Below, in pieces: positions 61,570-64,000 of a stretch of DNA of 64,000 nt. Every line of letters starts with the position of its first letter. The first letter of the stretch is position 1. The notes under the pieces were generated by a model. That model ran no database searches and had not been told where the DNA came from. It worked only from the letters and a program-made list of their open reading frames with translations. The translations under genes and the position numbers were made by a program. The stretch comes from an uncultured Prevotella sp. (lineage in GTDB: Bacteria > Bacteroidota > Bacteroidia > Bacteroidales > Bacteroidaceae). The DNA lies in assembly GCA_946415755.1 (NCBI GenBank), contig CAMKTS010000008.1, positions 37,703-101,702 of the forward strand, given 5' to 3'.

Positions 61570-64000
61570 GATTATCACCTTCTTCGTTGTACCATCATTC
61601 ATCTTGATAATGTTCAAGCCTGGCATCATCTGATTTCCCTTTTGTCCGTTCAGGTTATAGAAATGAGTAGGAACAGCTTTACTATTCATCAATACATTGA
61701 TACCGTTTATTTCATTATCAATAAAGAAGAAGTCCTTCCACTGGGGTGCTTGCTGATAGGCTGATGTAGTTCCCTTAGGAACGGATAGTGTGCAGTTCCA
61801 CTTATTAATATCGTCCAAAGCTTGTGAGCCACATGTTGGCGGAGTGACAGCACGGCTAATCAGTCTGGTCATAGCTGTACAGTCAGAGAATGCTTCCTTT
61901 CCTATCGTCTTCATACTGCTTCCAAAGGCGAAGTAATCCAAACTGCCGCAGCCAGAGAAGGCCCAGTCACCTATAGACTCTACACCGTTACCAATGCTGA
62001 CGTTCTTAAGGTTAGTACAGCCATAGAACTCATTAGGCGATATTTCTGTCTCCTTATCCGTAATAGTTACCGAACGTAGCGACGTATTGCGGTAGAAGGG
62101 TGAATAGCCATAGTTGCTGCCCGTAGAGTAACTGATGTTTCGTCCAATATATACTGAATCCAGCGGACAGTCAGCAAAGAGTGGATTGCTTCCATTACTC
62201 CCTAATGTTAAGGCTTTATCGTCAGCCTTCCTATCAGCCATAATGACCTCTTTCAGACTATTACAGCAACGGAACGTGTAATTCTGAATATCTGTCACTG
62301 ACTGCGGAATCACAATCTTTGGCAGGGCGGAGCAGTTGGAAAAAGCGTAAGAACCAATAGTAGTAACACCTATTCCTATCTTTGCTGATGTCATACTTGT
62401 ACAGTTTTGGAAAGCATAGTTCCCCAGCGATGTTACAGCATCAGGAATCACAATACTTTGCAGCAGTTTGCAGCCGTCAAAGGCATATTGGCCTATTGAA
62501 GTAATTCCCTCACCCAGTGTTGCTGTTTTCATAGCTGTACAGTTTTGGAAAACTTTATCAGTTATTTTACCCTTATTCTGTAGATTCGCTGTTTCCAAAT
62601 TGGTGCAACCATTAAATGCCGCTGAAGCGATATCAGTCACATTATCTCCAATCTCCAACGTCTTTAATCCTGTGCTCTGATAAAACGCTTGTGAGCCAAT
62701 AAAACCTTTATTATTTACATTTGCTGAACATTCAGCCGTAATATCGCTAAACGCAGATTGGCCGATGTTTCCTGTATTTTTAATAGTTGCCGTTGTAATA
62801 GCTGTACAGTTTTGGAAAGCATAGTCACCAAGGTTACCTTCAAAAGACAAATCAACATCCTTGATAACACTATTACCATAACAAACATATTGGTTGACAT
62901 TCTTTACGGTCATGTCAATACCTTTGTATGATACTGTTTTCCCTATACTGATTTTTTCTGCCGATTCATTATATGCGCAGTCGATGGCATCACAAGTACG
63001 TTCTGAGGGGCTGACAGGAACATATTTTACGCCGTCCACCTCAAATATACTGCTTATGAATGGATATACGGTCTTGTTGCTCAGATTACTATATAAATCG
63101 TTGGCCACATAGTTTACGGTACCCTCAGCATTCGTATATCCTTCTGGTGGGGTGTTTGTCAGCCAAATAACTTTTACAGGTCTATATCCTGAACTAACGT
63201 CATAACTAAACGCAGAACTGCCGATAGATAGAACTCCTGACCCTATAGTAACAGACTTTAAATAAGTGTTAAAGAAAGCTTCTTTTCCTATTGATGTCAC
63301 GCTGTTTGGTATGGTAATGCTTGTTACTCCCGTACATCCTTTGAACGCAGAATACCCGATGTCAGTCACTTCATTACCAATGACTATTTCCTTTATTGAG
63401 GTAATACCGTTGCACCAATTTTTAATTGATTTACAATGGAATATTAATGAATTCAGTCTATTGCATTCACTGAATGCATCGTATCCTATGTACATCACGC
63501 TGTTTAGTATGGTAATGCTTGTCAGTCCTGTGCAGCCATAGAACGCATTGTTTCCTATGGTTTTCACGCTGTTTGGTATGGTAATGCTTGTCAGTCCTGA
63601 GATCATAAACGCATTGTTTCCTATGCTTGTCACGCTGTTTGGTATGTTAATGCTTGTCAGTCCCATGCATCCCCAGAATGCCTCGTATCCTACTATTGTT
63701 ACGCTGTTTGGTATGTTTATGCTTGTCAGTCCCATGCATCTTTTGAACACACCGTTTTCTATGCTTGTCACGCTGTTTGGTATGTTAATGCTTGTCAGTC
63801 CCATGCATCCCTCAAACGCATTGTTTCCTATGGTTTTCACGCTGTTTGGTATGTTTATGCTTGTTAGTCCTGTGTAATAGAACGCAGAGTCTCCTATTGT
63901 AGTCACACTGTTTGGTATGTTTATGCTTGTCAGTCCTGTGCAATCATAGAACGCAGAGTTTCCTATTGTAGTCACACTGTTTGGTATGTTTATGCTTGTC
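61564..64000 (-). CDS. BspA-type leucine-rich-repeat surface protein (partial, start outside window)
   Basis: At least 811 residues; the frame continues past the right edge, where the repeat pattern (TSINIPNSV) is still running. The visible N-terminal part is a chain of 22-23-residue LRR_5 units (TTIGNSAFYDCTGLTSINIP) encoded by nearly identical 66/69-bp DNA units. The middle has a beta region (SSIFEVDGVKYVPVSPSERT) and more diverse LRR units. The C-terminus FYNLNGQKGNQMMPGLNIIK..GTTKKVIIK is a T9SS-type ending, unlike the dockerin end of the 38261 protein. Surface adhesin role inferred from the BspA family. Confidence 0.88.
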   Translation of the reverse strand, partial: TSINIPNSVTTIGNSAFYDCTGLTSINIPNSVTTIGDSAFYYTGLTSINIPNSVKTIGNNAFEGCMGLTSINIPNSVTSIENGVFKRCMGLTSINIPNSVTIVGYEAFWGCMGLTSINIPNSVTSIGNNAFMISGLTSITIPNSVKTIGNNAFYGCTGLTSITILNSVMYIGYDAFSECNRLNSLIFHCKSIKNWCNGITSIKEIVIGNEVTDIGYSAFKGCTGVTSITIPNSVTSIGKEAFFNTYLKSVTIGSGVLSIGSSAFSYDVSSGYRPVKVIWLTNTPPEGYTNAEGTVNYVANDLYSNLSNKTVYPFISSIFEVDGVKYVPVSPSERTCDAIDCAYNESAEKISIGKTVSYKGIDMTVKNVNQYVCYGNSVIKDVDLSFEGNLGDYAFQNCTAITTATIKNTGNIGQSAFSDITAECSANVNNKGFIGSQAFYQSTGLKTLEIGDNVTDIASAAFNGCTNLETANLQNKGKITDKVFQNCTAMKTATLGEGITSIGQYAFDGCKLLQSIVIPDAVTSLGNYAFQNCTSMTSAKIGIGVTTIGSYAFSNCSALPKIVIPQSVTDIQNYTFRCCNSLKEVIMADRKADDKALTLGSNGSNPLFADCPLDSVYIGRNISYSTGSNYGYSPFYRNTSLRSVTITDKETEISPNEFYGCTNLKNVSIGNGVESIGDWAFSGCGSLDYFAFGSSMKTIGKEAFSDCTAMTRLISRAVTPPTCGSQALDDINKWNCTLSVPKGTTSAYQQAPQWKDFFFIDNEINGINVLMNSKAVPTHFYNLNGQKGNQMMPGLNIIKMNDGTTKKVIIK

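Overview
The window looks like a chromosomal segment of a Bacteroidales bacterium, most likely Prevotella or a close relative. The evidence is a SusC/SusD pair inside a polysaccharide-utilisation operon, BspA-type leucine-rich-repeat surface proteins, a PorZ-like type IX secretion component, many lipoprotein and OM-export signals, and repeated promoters of the Bacteroidota form TTTG-N19/20-TAnnTTTG with little Shine-Dalgarno signal. No tRNA or rRNA gene was recognised.

Layout. 1-3.6 kb: the end of a bacteriocin/peptide-type export operon (NHLM-like ABC exporter cut by the left edge, TolC-like channel, lipoprotein adaptor). 3.7-10.1 kb: a lipoprotein carrying a zeta-toxin-like P-loop, two differently broken DUF3089 genes flanking an amidohydrolase and a MATE exporter, and a secreted SGNH esterase. 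10.2-14.9 kb: a minus-strand run HAD phosphatase - panB - MFS - argB - ECF sigma factor - anti-sigma-like membrane protein. 15.0-35.4 kb: a nine-gene plus-strand PUL behind one good promoter: GH67 alpha-glucuronidase, GH2, GH106-like, SASA-type esterase, GH2, a signal-peptide-bearing sugar epimerase-like protein, a DUF5123-like lipoprotein, SusC and SusD. It probably deals with acetylated, (methyl)glucuronic-acid-decorated xylan-type glycans, yet it has no endo-xylanase, and SusC/D come last rather than first.

35.5-44.0 kb is the accessory and most dynamic part. It has three MNT/HEPN modules (two with only remnants of the HEPN gene), a structured leader or ncRNA, a complete IS4-type insertion sequence with 11-bp target duplications, a 1408-residue LRR/dockerin protein whose start codon was rebuilt by that insertion, and a symmetrical element of two 80-bp inverted arms around six 21-bp tandem repeats. 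44.0-55.5 kb is a long plus-strand run: leuS, yitT-like, rdgB, porZ-like, two polytopic membrane proteins, a GtrB/ArnC-like glycosyltransferase and a membrane acyltransferase. This could couple T9SS cargo attachment to surface-glycan modification. 55.5-64 kb: a GT2-GtrA fusion, a CotH-like secreted protein, nadA, an AT-rich intergenic stretch with DnaA-box-like sites, an unknown protein and a TrmH-type methyltransferase sharing a compact divergent promoter, and a second LRR protein cut by the right edge.

The main observations are the IS insertion that regenerates an in-frame ATG, the decay of HEPN partners beside intact MNT genes, the inverted/tandem repeat element, the structured RNA with its own terminator, and the lipoprotein P-loop kinase-like protein. 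Family names come from recognising motifs by eye; no database search was run.
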